Shown here: piece after piece, positions 23,111-35,692 of the stretch | How positions within the stretch are numbered: position 1 is the stretch's first letter | Layout of the letters: each line of letters starts with the position of its first letter | NCBI GenBank assembly: GCA_026122225.1 | Contig: JANEZZ010001871.1 | Location: 496,001-560,000, forward strand | Source of the DNA: Heloderma charlesbogerti | Lineage: Eukaryota; Chordata; Lepidosauria; Squamata; Helodermatidae | Reading direction: 5' to 3' | Length of the DNA stretch: 64,000 nucleotides | The notes under the pieces: model-generated | The model's input: only the letters and a program-made list of their open reading frames with translations | Database searches by the model: none | What the model was told of the DNA's origin: nothing | Position numbers and translations under genes: made by a program

Positions 23111-24892
23111 CAAAAAAGACCAAATCTACCCCCCTGCACAAACATACCAGTCTGCCTGCTCATACATTCCTGTGTTAGTAATTTTGACCTAAAAACCCTT
23201 TTCTGAATATCATTTTCTTCCCTCAGGCTTTTAGTGAAAATGGAGTTATTCCAGCCTCACAATTTTGTGCACCTCCTGTTATTTTAAGATACTGTTTTAG
23301 ATTTTGGTTTACTAGATTGGCTCCAATTTGTTGTAATAGAGTTTTATCTTTAAAAAAAATACTTTAACCTTTGTGTGTTATTTTGAGGACCATTTGGCCA
23401 AAACATCATGTAAAATAGCCTTTCCTGCCTAGCCACCCACCTAGGGATGGGACAATTTTACATTAGGCAAGTGGCAATTTGTTAGCCTGCCCTAACCCAA
23501 GATGTGTGGCAGGCATATTGTCAGCAGTAAGATAAAAAAGAAACTCTGCACATGCTCTGGAGTGCATTCCTATTACTTTGCATGTTCCAGGGCTGTGTTC
23601 TTCTACTGAAATTGAGTCTTAGGCTGAACTCCTCAGGCTCACATTAAGTCTTTCCTTTTAGAGATCTGCATAGAGGGACTCTGGACAAAGATGCAGTTAT
23701 ATCTTTCTTCTCCTTCCCATGGTGTAGAAGAGGTGGCATTAGCTGCCACATGTTCTAACACAATGGGCACAATCCAGCCCAAGTTAAGTACTTCCAAGTC
23801 CCATTGATTTCCATGGGAGGCTACAAATGCTCACATAGGAACGTGCTGTGCATGTGTTTAAACTTCTCCCATTGAAAGTGCTTTGGTTGGATTGTGTCCT
23901 TAGTGTGCATGTGCTAATACTATTAATATTGTCATGTGATACGTTTCTGCAGAGATCCTTTGTTCTGGCCCTATGCACTGATGGAAAAGATGATAATCAC
24001 CTGATAGGGATGAATATTGCGGTGCGGCGGACTTGCTATAATAAGCCACATTTTATAGTTGTTGTCACTTAATAATACCACCTTGGCAGGTCCTTCAAGG
24101 TCCCTTATAAACTAAAAATTCCATTTATAAAACAAATTAAAATCCACAGTAAAAACAACTGAATGGTGTCTCACAGAGAACCATAAGTGAAAAAGACAGA
24201 TCCCTGCCCCAAAGAACTTACACTTATGTACTCAGAAAGTGAGGGGAGATAGCAAAGGGAAAGGGGGGAAAGGAATGCGTAGATGTAAATATGGGTTTTG
24301 TATTTCTATGCAGCTTCTGATATTTCAAGCTTCCACACTTTGTCAAATTTTTTTCAACCAATCATGAATATGTTATGAAATAAATTTGGCAGGGAGTGTG
24401 TGTTGAGTTAACTAGGAGAAGGGAAATAGTTTCACAGCGGTACAGAGTTTATAGTCTCTGTGTGTACCTTCTATGCCTCTGAGTCTGAGTATAAAGGTTG
24501 TATTCTCAATAACAGGATTATTCATTGGTGATGTAATAATGATTGTACTCGTCTTTTGGTTATTAAAATGTTTGCTTTGCTCGCTTTGAATGCCAACCAA
24601 GAGTTAGTCATAGCAATTCTTGGAAAGGATGTGAACAAACTGGTAATGGAAGTAATAATCATTTGGTCATAACAGCTACTTTGGAAAACAGCACTTTTAC
24701 CAAGGCCACATCTGATCTGGATCTCCGTGTTTTATGAAAAATAATTGCTTCTCGGGACCTTTGTATTGTTGAGCGTTTGGGGGAGGTGTTACTTAAAGCT
24801 TGATTGTGCACAGACAGATGATTTTACGCAGGGCCTCTCAAAAATGCGGTGTGTGTTTTATGGGAGCTTGGGTTTGCTTCATACAATACCAC

Positions 24893-25300
24893 CAGTATTA
24901 GAGGCAGTATGCCTATGTACACCAGCTGCTGGGGAACACACGCAGGGGGTGCTGCTATTATTATTATTAATATCCCACCTTCTTTCCTCTTGCGAGGAAT
25001 CCACGGAGGCTTACATGGTGGCCCTCCTCTCTATTTTATCCTCACAACAACCCTGTGAGGTAGGTTAGGCTGAGAGTCAGTGACTGGTCGAAAGTCACCC
25101 AGTGAGCTTCATGGTCAAGTGGGGACTAGAACCCGGGTCTCCTGAGTCCCAGTCCAAGACTCTAGCCATTACACCACATTGCACTCATGTCCTAATTGTG
25201 GGCTTCTCACAGGCAGCTAGTTGGCTACTGTGTGAACAGAATAATGGACTAGATTGGCCTTTGGACAATCCATGACAGTTTTTCTTATGTTCTTTTTGAC
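24893..25300 (+). repeat. SINE-like interspersed repeat with a nested SINE
   Basis: Begins accagtattagaggcagtat and is broken after gcagggggtgctgct. It resumes at 25181 with gcactcatgtcctaattgtg and continues through ctactgtgtgaacagaataatgg to tttttcttatgttct. Same family as 9950-10302. Confidence 0.7.
24957..25180 (-). mobile_element. tRNA-derived SINE nested insertion
   Basis: In reverse orientation: the + strand starts with an (ATT)n tail, then tcctcacaacaaccctgtga, gtcactgactggtcg-like sequence, ctagaacccgggtctcctga (box B reversed) and tctagccattacaccac (box A reversed). It splits the surrounding repeat exactly, so it is younger than its host repeat. Confidence 0.75.
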
Positions 25301-25304
25301 ACTG

Positions 25305-25655
25305 GTGAACAACTTCCATCAGCCCGTCGCCAGCACAGCTAATTGTGAGGGGTGATGGCAGTTACAGGCCTGTGGTGGGCCCCACTCTGAGGAACTCCCT
25401 CTGTAGGGAACTCCGCCATGCCCCCTCTTCAATGACCTTCCGCCACGAGTTGAAAACTTGGTTGTTCAGGCAGGCATTTGGGGTGGGCTATGGAAATTTT
25501 AGAAAATGATGTTTTAATGTGTAATTTTATTGTTTTAAAACTGTATTATTGTACAGTGCCCAGAGTGGCCAGGTGACCAGTCAGATGGGCGATTAAGAAA
25601 TTTAATAAATAAATAAATAAAACGTCAGGAAGGCCACAAGTTGCCCACCCCTGCT
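25305..25655. mobile_element. short hAT-type element split by an L2-like tail
   Basis: The left part (acttccatcagcccgtcgcc, gtgaggggtgatggcagtta) and right part (ggaaggccacaagttgccca, cccctg) form the two arms of the common hAT-type element. They are separated by about 250 bp with a different repeat. Confidence 0.6.
25373..25621 (+). repeat. L2-like LINE 3' tail nested in a hAT-type element
   Basis: Contains cacgagttgaaaacttgg, ttgttcaggcaggcatttgg, gtacagtgcccagagtgg and ends in (AAAT)n near 25601-25621. This tail form is common for 5'-truncated LINE copies in reptiles. Exact family not certain. Confidence 0.55.
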
Positions 25656-25714
25656 CTAGTAGCAGGTAATTCCTTGTACAGACATTTTGAGTCACAAAGA
25701 AAAAAGAATAGGTT

Positions 25715-25795
25715 ATATGCTATTTAGTTTTACTCAGAAGTAAACCCCAGTGAATAACTCCCAGGTAAGCATGCATAGGATTGCTGCATAAATCA
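25715..25795. repeat. short palindromic interspersed repeat
   Basis: Motifs ttactcagaagtaaacccc and taactcccaggtaagcatgc, then ataggattgctgc, match the 49638 copy. Confidence 0.55.
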
Positions 25796-26331
25796 GCTTC
25801 TCCACCCCCATCCCCAAGCAAATGTAGATTCCTTTGTAGATTCTCACAATATGTAGGTTCTCACAATAACCCTTCCACATCTTTTGTTTTGCTTTGTTGG
25901 CAGTTGAGCAATATGTTATTTACCTGAGGAATGTATGCATTAGAGAAAAAACATGGATGGATGATGCCTGTGGATTGTAGTCCAACACACCTGGAGGGCA
26001 CCCGATTGGGGATGGCTGGTCTGTGTTAATGACTTCAAGAATTTCTCCTTTTTGCTTTAATTAGGGGCTGATTCATACAGATGCATCTTCATCACTTGGT
26101 GACTCTACCATCAAGTGATGATTTGCATAGATATGACTCTGTAGGTAGAAAATTTGGGCTTCCTAACCTACCTTAGAAGCACTGATTCTCTGTGAAGCTA
26201 GTTCACACATTCAGCTACTGAATCTTTGAGCACAGAGAAATCAAGTGTTTGTATGTACATGTGTGAATCAGGCCTTTCTGTGCAGTATACAAGGTGAGGG
26301 GCAAAGGGGAGGGTTGTGCTTAATACACTGA

Positions 26332-26555
26332 GAGCTAGTGTGGTGTAGTGGATAAGAGTGTGTTGGACCTGGGCTACAGAGACCCAGGCTCAAATCCCCA
26401 TCCAGCCATGAAAGGTACTGTATAGCTTTGGGCCAATCACATCTTTTAGCTGAACCTAACTATACAAGGTTGCTGTTGTGAAGATAAGATAACCCCATCT
26501 ATGCCACCCATGGTTCCTGGGAAGGAGGGGCAGGATAAAAATGTGGGGGTGGAAA
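26332..26555 (+). repeat. tRNA-derived SINE
   Basis: Clear head: gctagtgtggtgtagtgg (box A region) and ggctcaaatcccc (box B region), then the tail motif gttgctgttgtgaagata and an end near gggcaggataaaaatg. The best preserved + strand member of its family here. Confidence 0.75.
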
Positions 26556-27906
26556 TTTTGATGTATGCATTTTCTTGATAATGAATGCAAGGTAGGTTGG
26601 TTGGAGGTTACAAATCCTCAGATAATTTAGTCCGGAGTAACTCCATTAAAATCCCTGACCCTAGTCGCTGGATTCTTACAGCATCCTGAATGTCTGACTT
26701 AAATCATGGCATTTTTATTTTGTTAGGGCTTAAAAAGAGAGAAAGAAATGAAAGAAACCCCTTTACTACCTTCATATGTTCTATAAAACACAGTTTTGCT
26801 TATTCATCATGTGTGAGAAGAGCAGATCATTTCCCGGAAGGGTACAACTTTAGAAATGCTTATTTCATGTCTTTTGTGTTGTAACAGGATCTGTTTTGTT
26901 AATAAAAAGAAAAAGAGAAGTGCTTATTTCATGTGTATTCTCTGAAGGCTCAACTAAATTTAAGCAGCTTTTCTGTAAAATATATGTGTAGAAGCAGGAG
27001 TGGTGATGGTGGGAGAACTATTGTTAATTTCTGATCTTGAAAACATGTGCAAGAAATCTGAGAATGTGCCAGTTTTCTTTGGGTAGGAAACCTGCAGAAT
27101 TTCTGTAGTATTTCTTTTGGGATTACATCACAGTTTCATTTAATTTTTAGGATAAAACTTAAATTCAATTTTTGTGTATAAGCCAGGGAAACTGTATCAT
27201 AAACAGAGGCATTTTCTGATGAGTCAGAGTTCCAGGAATCTTATATATACTTAGATCATTTATGTGAATGAGGACTAGCTAGAACCATTAGTCATCTGGC
27301 TATGAATTTTTTACATTTGCAGATTAATTGCCTTTTCAAAAACTGAGCTTCCTCTCTTCCTCGCCCCCCCCCCCAGCTCTTTGGCAATACACTGAATATT
27401 TCTTTCCTCAATCCCGATTTCGAATTTCTTTCAGAATATGAGCCCTGCTATTCCTTAGTAATGACTTAAATGACAGCAACTCTAAAAAGACAGAACGTGC
27501 AATGTGATATCAGTATATCATTTCACAAAGGAAAGCTAGCTTAATCTATGCATAGCCAAAAAAGGAGGACAAAAGAGGAGACAGATTTGTAAAATAAAAT
27601 TGCATGTGCTAATTTATATGCCTAGATGCAAATTTAGAAATAAACACTACAATTTAGATAGAAATACAATTCATCTCACCATAGCGTGGAAGACTGTGAT
27701 TAGGTGACCTGTGTAGCTGTTCAGCTTGCTGTTCATGTGCTAACTGTGGATGGGCAACTTTAGGGCCCCTGCTGCTCTCTCTCTCTTATGGATCTTTAAA
27801 TTGAATTTGGACTGGGCAACCCTTCAAATAGAGCATTATCCTCTGTAAAGTAGGACACATGGTTGGTCTAATTTAACCTTTTAAGGCACTTACTATTGTC
27901 ATAGAT

Positions 27907-28434
27907 CAGGCATGGGGAACCTCTGGACATGTCCTGATTGTGGGTCCATGAGGAGTTCTCTTCCTGTCACTACAGCCCTTTATCTTTGATGTTCTGAGGT
28001 TCTGGTTTAAGTTCAGGCTGCTGGCTTCTTCTCCACTCATCATGACCTTTCAGATACTCCTGGAGCACTTCAGGGCATTTTCATCTCCTTCGGGCCTTCT
28101 CTGCTTCTCAGCTGACCAGCACAGATCAGCTGAGAAGCGAAGGGGTCCCAGTCGTTACTCTCATGGCATGCTTGGTGGGGAGGAGGGGGGTACTGGGAAG
28201 GGTGTGTGTGTGTGTATAAATAGGTTGGAGGGAATGGTGTATGTACATGTGTGCTAATGCTATGGATTGTGTGTAGATGTAAATCGTGTAAATGGTGTAG
28301 ATGGGGTGTGTGTGAGGAAGTGGATGGCCACACTCGCTTTGAGCTCCAGCCATGCCCACTGCTGGCATGCAGCCTGCAGGAGGTTTCCTAAGTGGCAATT
28401 TGACTCTCAGCCTGAAAAAGGTTCCCTGTCCCTC
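27907..28434. mobile_element. hAT-type element (528 bp) upstream of the exon
   Basis: Begins caggcatggggaacctctgg and ends aaaaaggttccctgtccctct. Flanking octamers tcatagat and ttatagat differ at one base, supporting the ends. It includes a TG-rich stretch and lies about 540 bp upstream of the coding exon at 28974. Confidence 0.7.
28199..28320. repeat. TG-rich simple sequence
   Basis: A pure (TG) run at about 28201-28215 grades into degenerate TGTG-rich DNA. A similar degenerate stretch lies at 28650-28745. Reading frames through these are artefacts of the repeat. Confidence 0.8.
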
Positions 28435-28973
28435 TTATAGATGGGTGAAAGATCAAATTAAAGCACAGAACACACAGTTCGTAGAATGGCGTTTTGTCAA
28501 TTTAGCCCCCATCCGCCACCCTCAAAGAGGTGTCACAGAATGTTTGTGAACATTCCAGCAACTCAGAAGTTTAAGAATAAACTGTCAGCATATTAATCTA
28601 GGGACAGGTTGAAGCAAAGTCTAGGATCCATTGTTAGGTTGTATCTATGCATGTTATGTGTATATGAGAGTGGTATGTGAATGGTATGTGTGACTAGTGT
28701 GTGTATATGAGTATTACATGTGACAAGTGGGTGTGTATGAGAAAGTGCAAGGGGAATAAACATAGAGACGTTACTGCACTCAAAAATACATATCCACTTC
28801 ACATTGGTCTCCACTTGATTAGCATATTCTATGTTAGTGACTGTGAAAATTAATCTGGCACTAGCCTAATATATGGCTCTAATAAAATCTCACAGAGCAA
28901 GAATGATAATTTTTCCCATACATTGTGAAACCAAACATGACCCTCTCTTTTCTCATTTGATGGTCTCTCACAG

Positions 28974-29199
28974 GATGAAGTTATTGCTGCTTCAGAGAAG
29001 GTAACAGTGAAGCTTGAAGATTTGGCAAAATGGGCTCAGGCAGACTTCTCAAAATGGAAACGTGGCCTCCGCGGTGAAGCCATCAGACCCACAGAACTGG
29101 GAAAGAATGGGCAGAAGGAAGCACTGAGTAGGTTCAGGCAATCCACACACAACAGCGGGCTCAACTTTAAAGACATTTTGAAGGAAAAGGCCGACCTTG
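28974..29199 (+). CDS. internal coding exon of an unrecognised host gene
   Basis: A good acceptor (pyrimidine-rich tract ending ctctcacag) precedes 28974 and a consensus donor CTTG|GTAAGT follows 29199. The 226-bp exon is open in one frame: 75 full codons starting in phase 0 and one extra base at the end. The peptide starts DEVIAASEKVTVKLEDLAKW, continues AQADFSKWKRGLRGEAIRPT, then ELGKNGQKEALSRFRQSTHN and SGLNFKDILKEKADL. It is charged, helical-looking and free of low complexity, unlike any repeat-derived frame here. No signal peptide or membrane segment. I do not recognise the family and assign no function. The exon lies between hAT-type elements at 27907 and 29772. No partner exon is close by, so introns exceed several kilobases. 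Confidence 0.82.
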
Positions 29200-29771
29200 G
29201 TAAGTACCGCTTCCTCTTCTGTGTGTGCTTCCATGAAATGGATCCTGTGACATCTGACTGGACAAATTTCCCATTGCACTTGTCTGTTGGATGGTGAAGA
29301 AATATGTAGCGGGGATCCAAGAATCCTGCAGCTAGTTCTACATGCCCCCTGAGGTCTTTGTGCTTGCTTTTCTCAAATAGACACACACACCCCTTCAGTG
29401 CTGTATATCAAGCTGCCTCTGAAACTGAAAGGGCTTTCAAAACCAGTTTGTGATATTGCATTGGGAGTCATCAGTGCAAAGGGGGAAAAAGTAAAATGAT
29501 TTTACTGAGCATGCTCGAAACAGCTTTGTTTCACTTGAAAGCTTGAAACTGTCTATAAAAGAGCCAACACAAGACATCTTGATTGCTGAGGTGGGAATGT
29601 CAAGTGGCAGTTGCCTCACATAAATTAACATGGAGCAATCCACTGAGAGGTTCTCCACTGGTGCCATGCTGTATCACATTACATACTCCTTTTGAAAGTC
29701 CCCTCAATTCAGCAGCAGCTTATTGTATTGCATCAGGGGCTACTATTTATGAAACAGAAGCCCCAAGGCAA

Positions 29772-30083
29772 CAGGGCTGGCCCTACCATTAGGAGGAATG
29801 AGGCAACGGCCTCAGGCAGCGGATGCTGGAGGACAGCAGCTCCCCTGGCTGTTCCTCCTGAGACCCCGAGCATTCCCCTCCATTGGAGGACAGTGCTGTG
29901 TACACCACAAAGCTTGTCCTGAGCCTGCTAAACTAGCCTGCTGCCTCAGGTGCGGTGGAGGACACTATCCTGTCACCAGTGTTGAAGTAAAATTCAACTG
30001 CCAACCTAGTTGGCTTCTATAAATAGAATGGGGAGGGGACACCATCTTCACCTCAGGCAACAAAATATCTTGGACCAGCCCTG
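29772..30083. mobile_element. hAT-type element (312 bp)
   Basis: Starts CAGGGCTGGCCCTACC and ends ATCTTGGACCAGCCCTG, inverted over about eleven bases. Flanks caaggcaa and caaggccc agree at six of eight positions. It lies about 570 bp downstream of the coding exon. Confidence 0.7.
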
Positions 30084-32407
30084 CAAGGCCCCCTTCAGTG
30101 TCCTGAAATAATTGTGCAGTTCTTTGGATTCCCGTCATAGAATTTACCCTTTTTTCCCATTGCGGATGGTAAGCGTGTGTTTTTATTGAGGAAATATATT
30201 CCAGAGTTGAATTGCAAGATTATGTATCTGTCCAGTTGATTTGGGGGGTGGGGGTGGGGAGACGATGTTTAAATAGCTCCAGTGGTAAGCTGTAAATAGA
30301 AGATTAAAACAATTAAAAGTGAATACCCATACTGTGCCAACTTGTACCAGTGAGACAATTGCCTTTGGCATATGTTGGATAGAAGGTTAAGTTGTTCCTG
30401 GGTATAAATAGGTATAGTGCTGTTGACTGGAAATTGCTTTTTTTCCTATCAATCTAAAGTAGACGTTTGTTCGGTGGTATCTAGATGGGCAGCAGCCTAT
30501 GCAGGGGTTCATAATTTGTTACAGGCTGCCACTAGTGAGTAGAGAGAGGAAGGTGTGCACGCAGACTGCTTAGAATAGACACATTAACTGTTGCAGTCTG
30601 GGAAGTATGAATTTTTAATTCCTGTAGGCCAATATATTTAAGATGTGGGAGTAAATCAAACAGTGCATGGAGGAAATAGAAGACAGACAAATTTAAAAGG
30701 AGGGGGGAGGGTTAAACAATGTAAAATTGAAGTTGGCATATTGCCTCACACTCAGTCTGTGCTCCCTCTTTTCCTCCATAATGTTCGGACCAAAGCAGGG
30801 ATGTCAGGCTGGAGTTCATTGTGTGTGCCACCACCCACCCTCCCCCTAAAGGAAGGAACTGAAGGGAAACCAGCCAGACCAGCAAGGAAATGCTGGCTGA
30901 ATATGGCTATGGACAGACTTTAGAAACTGCTTAACCACTATAGGCTAGACCAGGTCAGGTGGTACTCCCTGACTTACTTATAAAAGCTTCCAGGTCAAGG
31001 TTGCTAATTGGCTTGAGTAAAATGGGGACTCTGCTGTAGTGTTCCATGTAAGCAAACCATTCTCTTTTTTTGCCTTTTCTTCACACACACACCCACACAC
31101 ACAAAAAAGAACCTTGGTAGGAGCTGAATCTCACATGGATAAAAACTCTTTTATAGCATCTTGATGTTGAATATTCTTTTTCTATATGTAATTAGCAGTA
31201 TTATTGGGATAGTGTCCTCAGTGGTACTGGAAGTTTTCCATTTTACAGTTAATTTCCTAACATCTGTTGTGCATGCCAGAAGAAAGTAATGTTTTAAGGG
31301 ACATTTCTTTTGTAAATTTATTGCACTCTGCCTTTGTTTTCCACCAATAAAGTAAACTTTTAACAAAAGATTAAACAAAACAAAGCTGACAAACCAGTAA
31401 TGTATATTAAATTTAAAAATCACAATCTTATTACAAAATTCCCTCTTTATATGTTAAGCAAAATAAAAATAAAGATATATAATGGAATATGAACTTTCAC
31501 AGTGCATTTGTGCTACTGAGAGCATCAGAAATTTGGCTCCAGTATCCAAAGACTTGGCTCTTAAAAAAAAAAATTGTTGCATGACTGATTGGGCTGTCAG
31601 AAACTGGGCCCATATGAAACCCAAGGGCAGAAGTGGACGCTCAGTTAATTAAACACATAGCTTTAGGTAATGGGCACATTCTGTGAAAGGACAAGGAAGC
31701 TTGTTACACTTTAAAAAAATGAATATTAATTCTTCCCCCACCCCCCAAAATACTGGAATGAAAGATGAGAGGGATTGTATATTTTTTCTTTCCCCATCAA
31801 TAAATAACCCAAAGGAATTGATTCCTCATTAAGGTCTAGCTTTGTCTAGCAGAGCCATGAAAACAATTCACAAATCCCATCAGGTTGTATGAATTGGGAT
31901 GAGGCTTTAATAAAAAGTAACTGCAAGCATGAATTAATTTCAGTGAGTATAGTTTTATGTCATGCCCTGGAATGCAAAACATGACTTTTAATAACCAAAA
32001 TAGCTTCTGCTTATTTTGTTTTAAAGAGCAAGTTTCTAGCCCTTGTAATTTCTAGAAATGCCCCTGAAATGCTTAGAAGCAGGGCATGATGACAATAACT
32101 GTCCCCTGTTGTCCATTCTCCGTATCAGATAATTGGAGGCACACTTCCTGTTTACACTGAGACTCTTCTGTTGTAGCTTTTATGGCGAATAGGCCATTGA
32201 AATGCTATCCCCCTTTAATATATTTAATTCCTTTCACCTCAAGATTGACAGAGGGCAGTCTTTACTTCTCGGAAAGCATCTGCTCCTGAGAGAAGGCAGG
32301 TTCAAATTTTGATTTCACTTGGGGGAGGGACTTCCCTCTCCTAGCAGACTGACCCTCTGTCTTCAGTATGGTGTGCAGATTTACTTTGTGAAGAATGTTT
32401 GCATCTG
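30084..32407. other. unassigned non-coding sequence
   Basis: AT-rich DNA with no supported exon. A CA-rich stretch lies at about 31081-31103. Nothing else was recognised. Confidence 0.45.
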
Positions 32408-32431
32408 GCTGCTGCTGCTGCTGCTGCTGCT
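32408..32431. repeat. (GCT)8 trinucleotide repeat
   Basis: Eight uninterrupted GCT units. The adjacent sequence shows no exon signals, so it is most likely an intronic CTG/CAG microsatellite. Confidence 0.92.
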
Positions 32432-32504
32432 TCTTTTATACCCTTTTCACTGCTCTCCCTCCTCCTGATAAACTCTGACTTGTAAAGGGGGATCAGATAC
32501 TCTG

Positions 32505-32575
32505 AGGCAGCCTTCTCTAACATGGTACCCTCCAGATGTGTTGGAGTACAATTCCCAGCCAGCATCTTGGATGCG
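32505..32575. repeat. fragment of short inverted-repeat element
   Basis: Only one arm is recognisable (ctctaacatggtaccctcca, gatgtgttggagtacaattc). The other arm is missing or too diverged. Confidence 0.45.
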
Positions 32576-33157
32576 GAGAGTGTCAGACACTACCATTATC
32601 TGGGTATTCCCAGGTGATGTTGTCCCTTCCTGTGGCTTCCAACAGAGACTTTACAAACCAAGTGTATAATGGCACCCTGAAGACCCTTGCCGCTTGGCCC
32701 ATACAGAGGAGCTTGCACCTAGGCCAGATTGAGGTGAAGGGGGGCAAGGTTACTTTCAGGATGACTTTCAGATAGGGCTTAGCAGCAATACCTCCTTGGC
32801 TGTAATGTGTAAAGGCCCACTCAGAGGGGCGACGCTGCTTTAATACATCCCAGAGATGAAGAATTACCCTCTGTCCACCTGGAGGGAAAAGCAACGTTTT
32901 TACTTAACATTCTTGAGCTTGGGTGGAGGGCAGTCAACTCATCCAGCTGACCCCTGACAGCTTTGGATGGACTTTGCACCCTTGTGAGGGAGTAGGCAGG
33001 ACCTCACAGGGATGTTCCTCCTGTTCTGATGTGCTGTGTTTTCTTAGCATTTGCCCTGTTGTGTCTGCACAGTGTTTTGGTTTTTAGGATGAGGAGTGCA
33101 AGGGCTGGGGTACTTCTGGTCCGCCAAGCTTGGGCTTGGAGGCCCATCTCCCTGGGG

Positions 33158-33400
33158 CATAGAATCATAGAATAGAATCATAGAATAGTAGGGTTGGAAG
33201 GGGCCTACAAGGCCATCGAGTCCAACCCCCTGCTCAATGCAGGAATCCAAGTCAGAGCATCCCTGACAAATGGCTGTCCAGCCTCGTCTTGAAGGCCTCC
33301 AGTGTGGCAGTCTGACACTGACTGGTTTCCTCCAAGAGGAGATACTTTCTCAGAAGTGGTCTGCCGCCCTCTCTCCAGTCTTAAGAACAGGAATTGAGAG
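33158..33400 (-). repeat. CR1 LINE 3' end
   Basis: Begins with a duplicated terminal motif (atagaatcatagaatag), then ggttggaaggggcctacaag, catcgagtccaaccccctgc, tgcaggaatccaagtcagag and tccagcctcgtcttgaaggc. On the minus strand this is the 3' end of CR1. It is longer than the 5031 copy and lacks coding sequence. Confidence 0.88.
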
Positions 33401-33454
33401 CGAATCAAAAATTTCCTTAAAGCCATGGGAGCTAGTGACTACACTATGGGCTGG

Positions 33455-33662
33455 AAACTGTGGAACATGGGAGGCTGCCTTATACCAAGTCAGACCACTT
33501 GTCCTTCTGGCCCACTGTTGTTTCCTCTGACTAGCAGTGGTTCTTCAGGGTCTTAGCCAGGAATCTTTCCCATCCCTGGTTCCTTTTAACTGGAGTTACC
33601 AAGGATCGAAACTGGGACCATCTGCATGCAAGCCATGTGCTCCGCCACTGAGTGATGTTCCT
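33455..33662 (-). repeat. tRNA-derived SINE, reverse orientation
   Basis: On the + strand: gggaggctgccttataccaa, gtcagaccacttgtccttct, cgaaactgggaccatctgca (box B reversed) and gctccgccactgagtgatg (box A reversed). It abuts the CR1 tail just upstream. Confidence 0.75.
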
Positions 33663-34938
33663 TCTCATGACCCCCAAACTTTTTTCTTTCTAGGTTGTTA
33701 CAACCCGTTCAGACATCATCAAGGTTTCAATGAAGTTAGGTTTTAGAATTCTTTGGCCTGGTTCAAACTATTATCAGGTTGTTCAGTCCCTTTCTCGGGT
33801 AAGTGGAGTGGGCATGCAGTGCACCCTTCCACTGCATGTCTCTGATAACATGCAACTTTGTTAAGTGCATGCACACCAATGGCACTACATAAATAAATAA
33901 ATGATATAAATCAGTCATGCATACAGCAATATGGACTTGTTTGGTCTTGGGCTTCTTTAAACATTCCCCAGCCCCTTTTTTGGGAGAAGGAGAATTGTGC
34001 AAATTGGACCATTGTGTATAGAAGACTTCACACCACATGTTATAGGTAGGTAGCTGAATAGTGGAAAGGAGGAATACACTCTTGTTCCTCCAGCAGAAGC
34101 AGAATTCTAAACCAGGTCATTGTCCCTATAATATTTTAGGGCAAAGTAATGGCAATTTTCTGTTGCAGCCTGGTAATGTCTAGGAGGTGTCATGTAATGT
34201 AACATAGTTCTCTAACAGCAATTTAGAAAGGGTGTTGGGTGGTGGTGGGTTCACATTTTTACAGGTAAGTTAGCTGGTACATTTTAGTAATTTCTGTTGA
34301 GCAGATGTACAATGAGCAACACATCTCCTATCCATATTCTTTAAACTTTTATTTCTTTTTTTGGTTGGGGATGGAATAATTGAACTGAAAATGATAGCTT
34401 TTGTACATTTTTTTTCCTGTAGAATTTCACAGAACTCTGATGTTCCAGTGGCCTTTAATATTCATATAGAATTCAGTAGAGTATTATATCCCTAATAAAA
34501 ACACGTTTTAAAAATTACCTTCAGGCCACAGTCCTAAGATTACTTAGGAATACGCTTCAGTCCTTTCAATGGAAACTTTCCAGTAAGTGTGTTCAGAATG
34601 GGAGTTATTATTCTATCTGAAAATGAATATGTTCATTAAAGAAGTTTGCAAACCTCTTTAAATCTCTATTGCATCTTATTTTTTTCATCCCAGTTAAATA
34701 CTGTGGGATTTTCTGTTCAAAAATAAATCTTACACTTCATGATGGTTAAAATTCAAGAGAGTAACAGCACAATCCTATACTGTCCATCCATGTGGTGCTT
34801 GCCTGGACACAGAATTCAGCTTCTTGAAAATGTTAGCTTTCATTTAAAATACAAGTTTCTAGTCCTTATGGTCATGAAGATACAGAAAAATGAGGTTTGT
34901 TGATTAATTAGCCCCCTCCACACGTTCATGCATGCGCG

Positions 34939-34995
34939 CTCTCTCTCTCTCTCTCTCTCTCATGCACACACACGCACACGCACACATGCGCGCCA
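34939..34995. repeat. compound (CT)n-(CA)n microsatellite
   Basis: About eleven CT units at 34939-34960 followed by CA/CG-rich dinucleotides to about 34986, ending gcgcgcc. Confidence 0.92.
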
Positions 34996-35552
34996 TATCC
35001 AAAATGTTCAGATCTGTGTGTTTGTTAAGCAATCAACCTACATTGTTTTTTTGTATCATGTTTCCTCAGAGGTGTGATAGGTGTTGCCTATTCCATGTAG
35101 ATTAGTGGCTCCACTTCTTGCGCCAGCATAAGTCTGTTACGCTGTCACTAGTGCCTGAAGCTAAAGAGGCATGACAAAGACGCATGGAGTGGCAAGAGAC
35201 AAGGCAAGGTGCTGGACAGCAGGAGGTGTGGTGGAGATGCTGGTCTTACCCTAGAGCCTGTTGTTGGGATTTGTCAGGGTACTTCTAGCCTAAGGGCTCC
35301 CAGTGCTACCCATGAGAAGGCATGGTCTGTCCTTTCTTTCATAACAGATTTTCTGCCCTAAGAGAAAATGTGGAGGAAGTGGTGGGGAAACATGGGAGGA
35401 TTATGAGTTGAAGATGGCAACCCCTTTAAAAATTTTGTGAATGAGGCAGGGTGATGGCACCGGGGAGACAGGGATTGCTGAAGGCATTAGGAGCAGGGAG
35501 GTAGCCTATTGGGTTTCTTTTTTTTTTAATGCACCAACCAACGAGAAGGTCC

Positions 35553-35692
35553 AGCCCAATCTTCTCCAACTCGGGTTCCTCCAGATGTTTTGGAATACAA
35601 CTCCCATCATCCCTGACCATTGTCCATGCTGGCTGGGTCTGATGTGCATTGTAGGCTGAACATCTGGAGGAATACAGGTTGACGAAGGCTGC
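35553..35692. mobile_element. short inverted-repeat element
   Basis: Left end cccaatcttctccaactcgg, right end tacaggttgacgaaggctgc, and inner arms gaatacaactcccatcatcc and gatgtgcattgtaggc. Same subfamily as 16888, 50985 and 52683. Confidence 0.6.

Noticed and set aside
28070..28398. Minus-strand frames rich in His, Thr and Tyr
   Set aside because: They are translations of TG-rich simple sequence.
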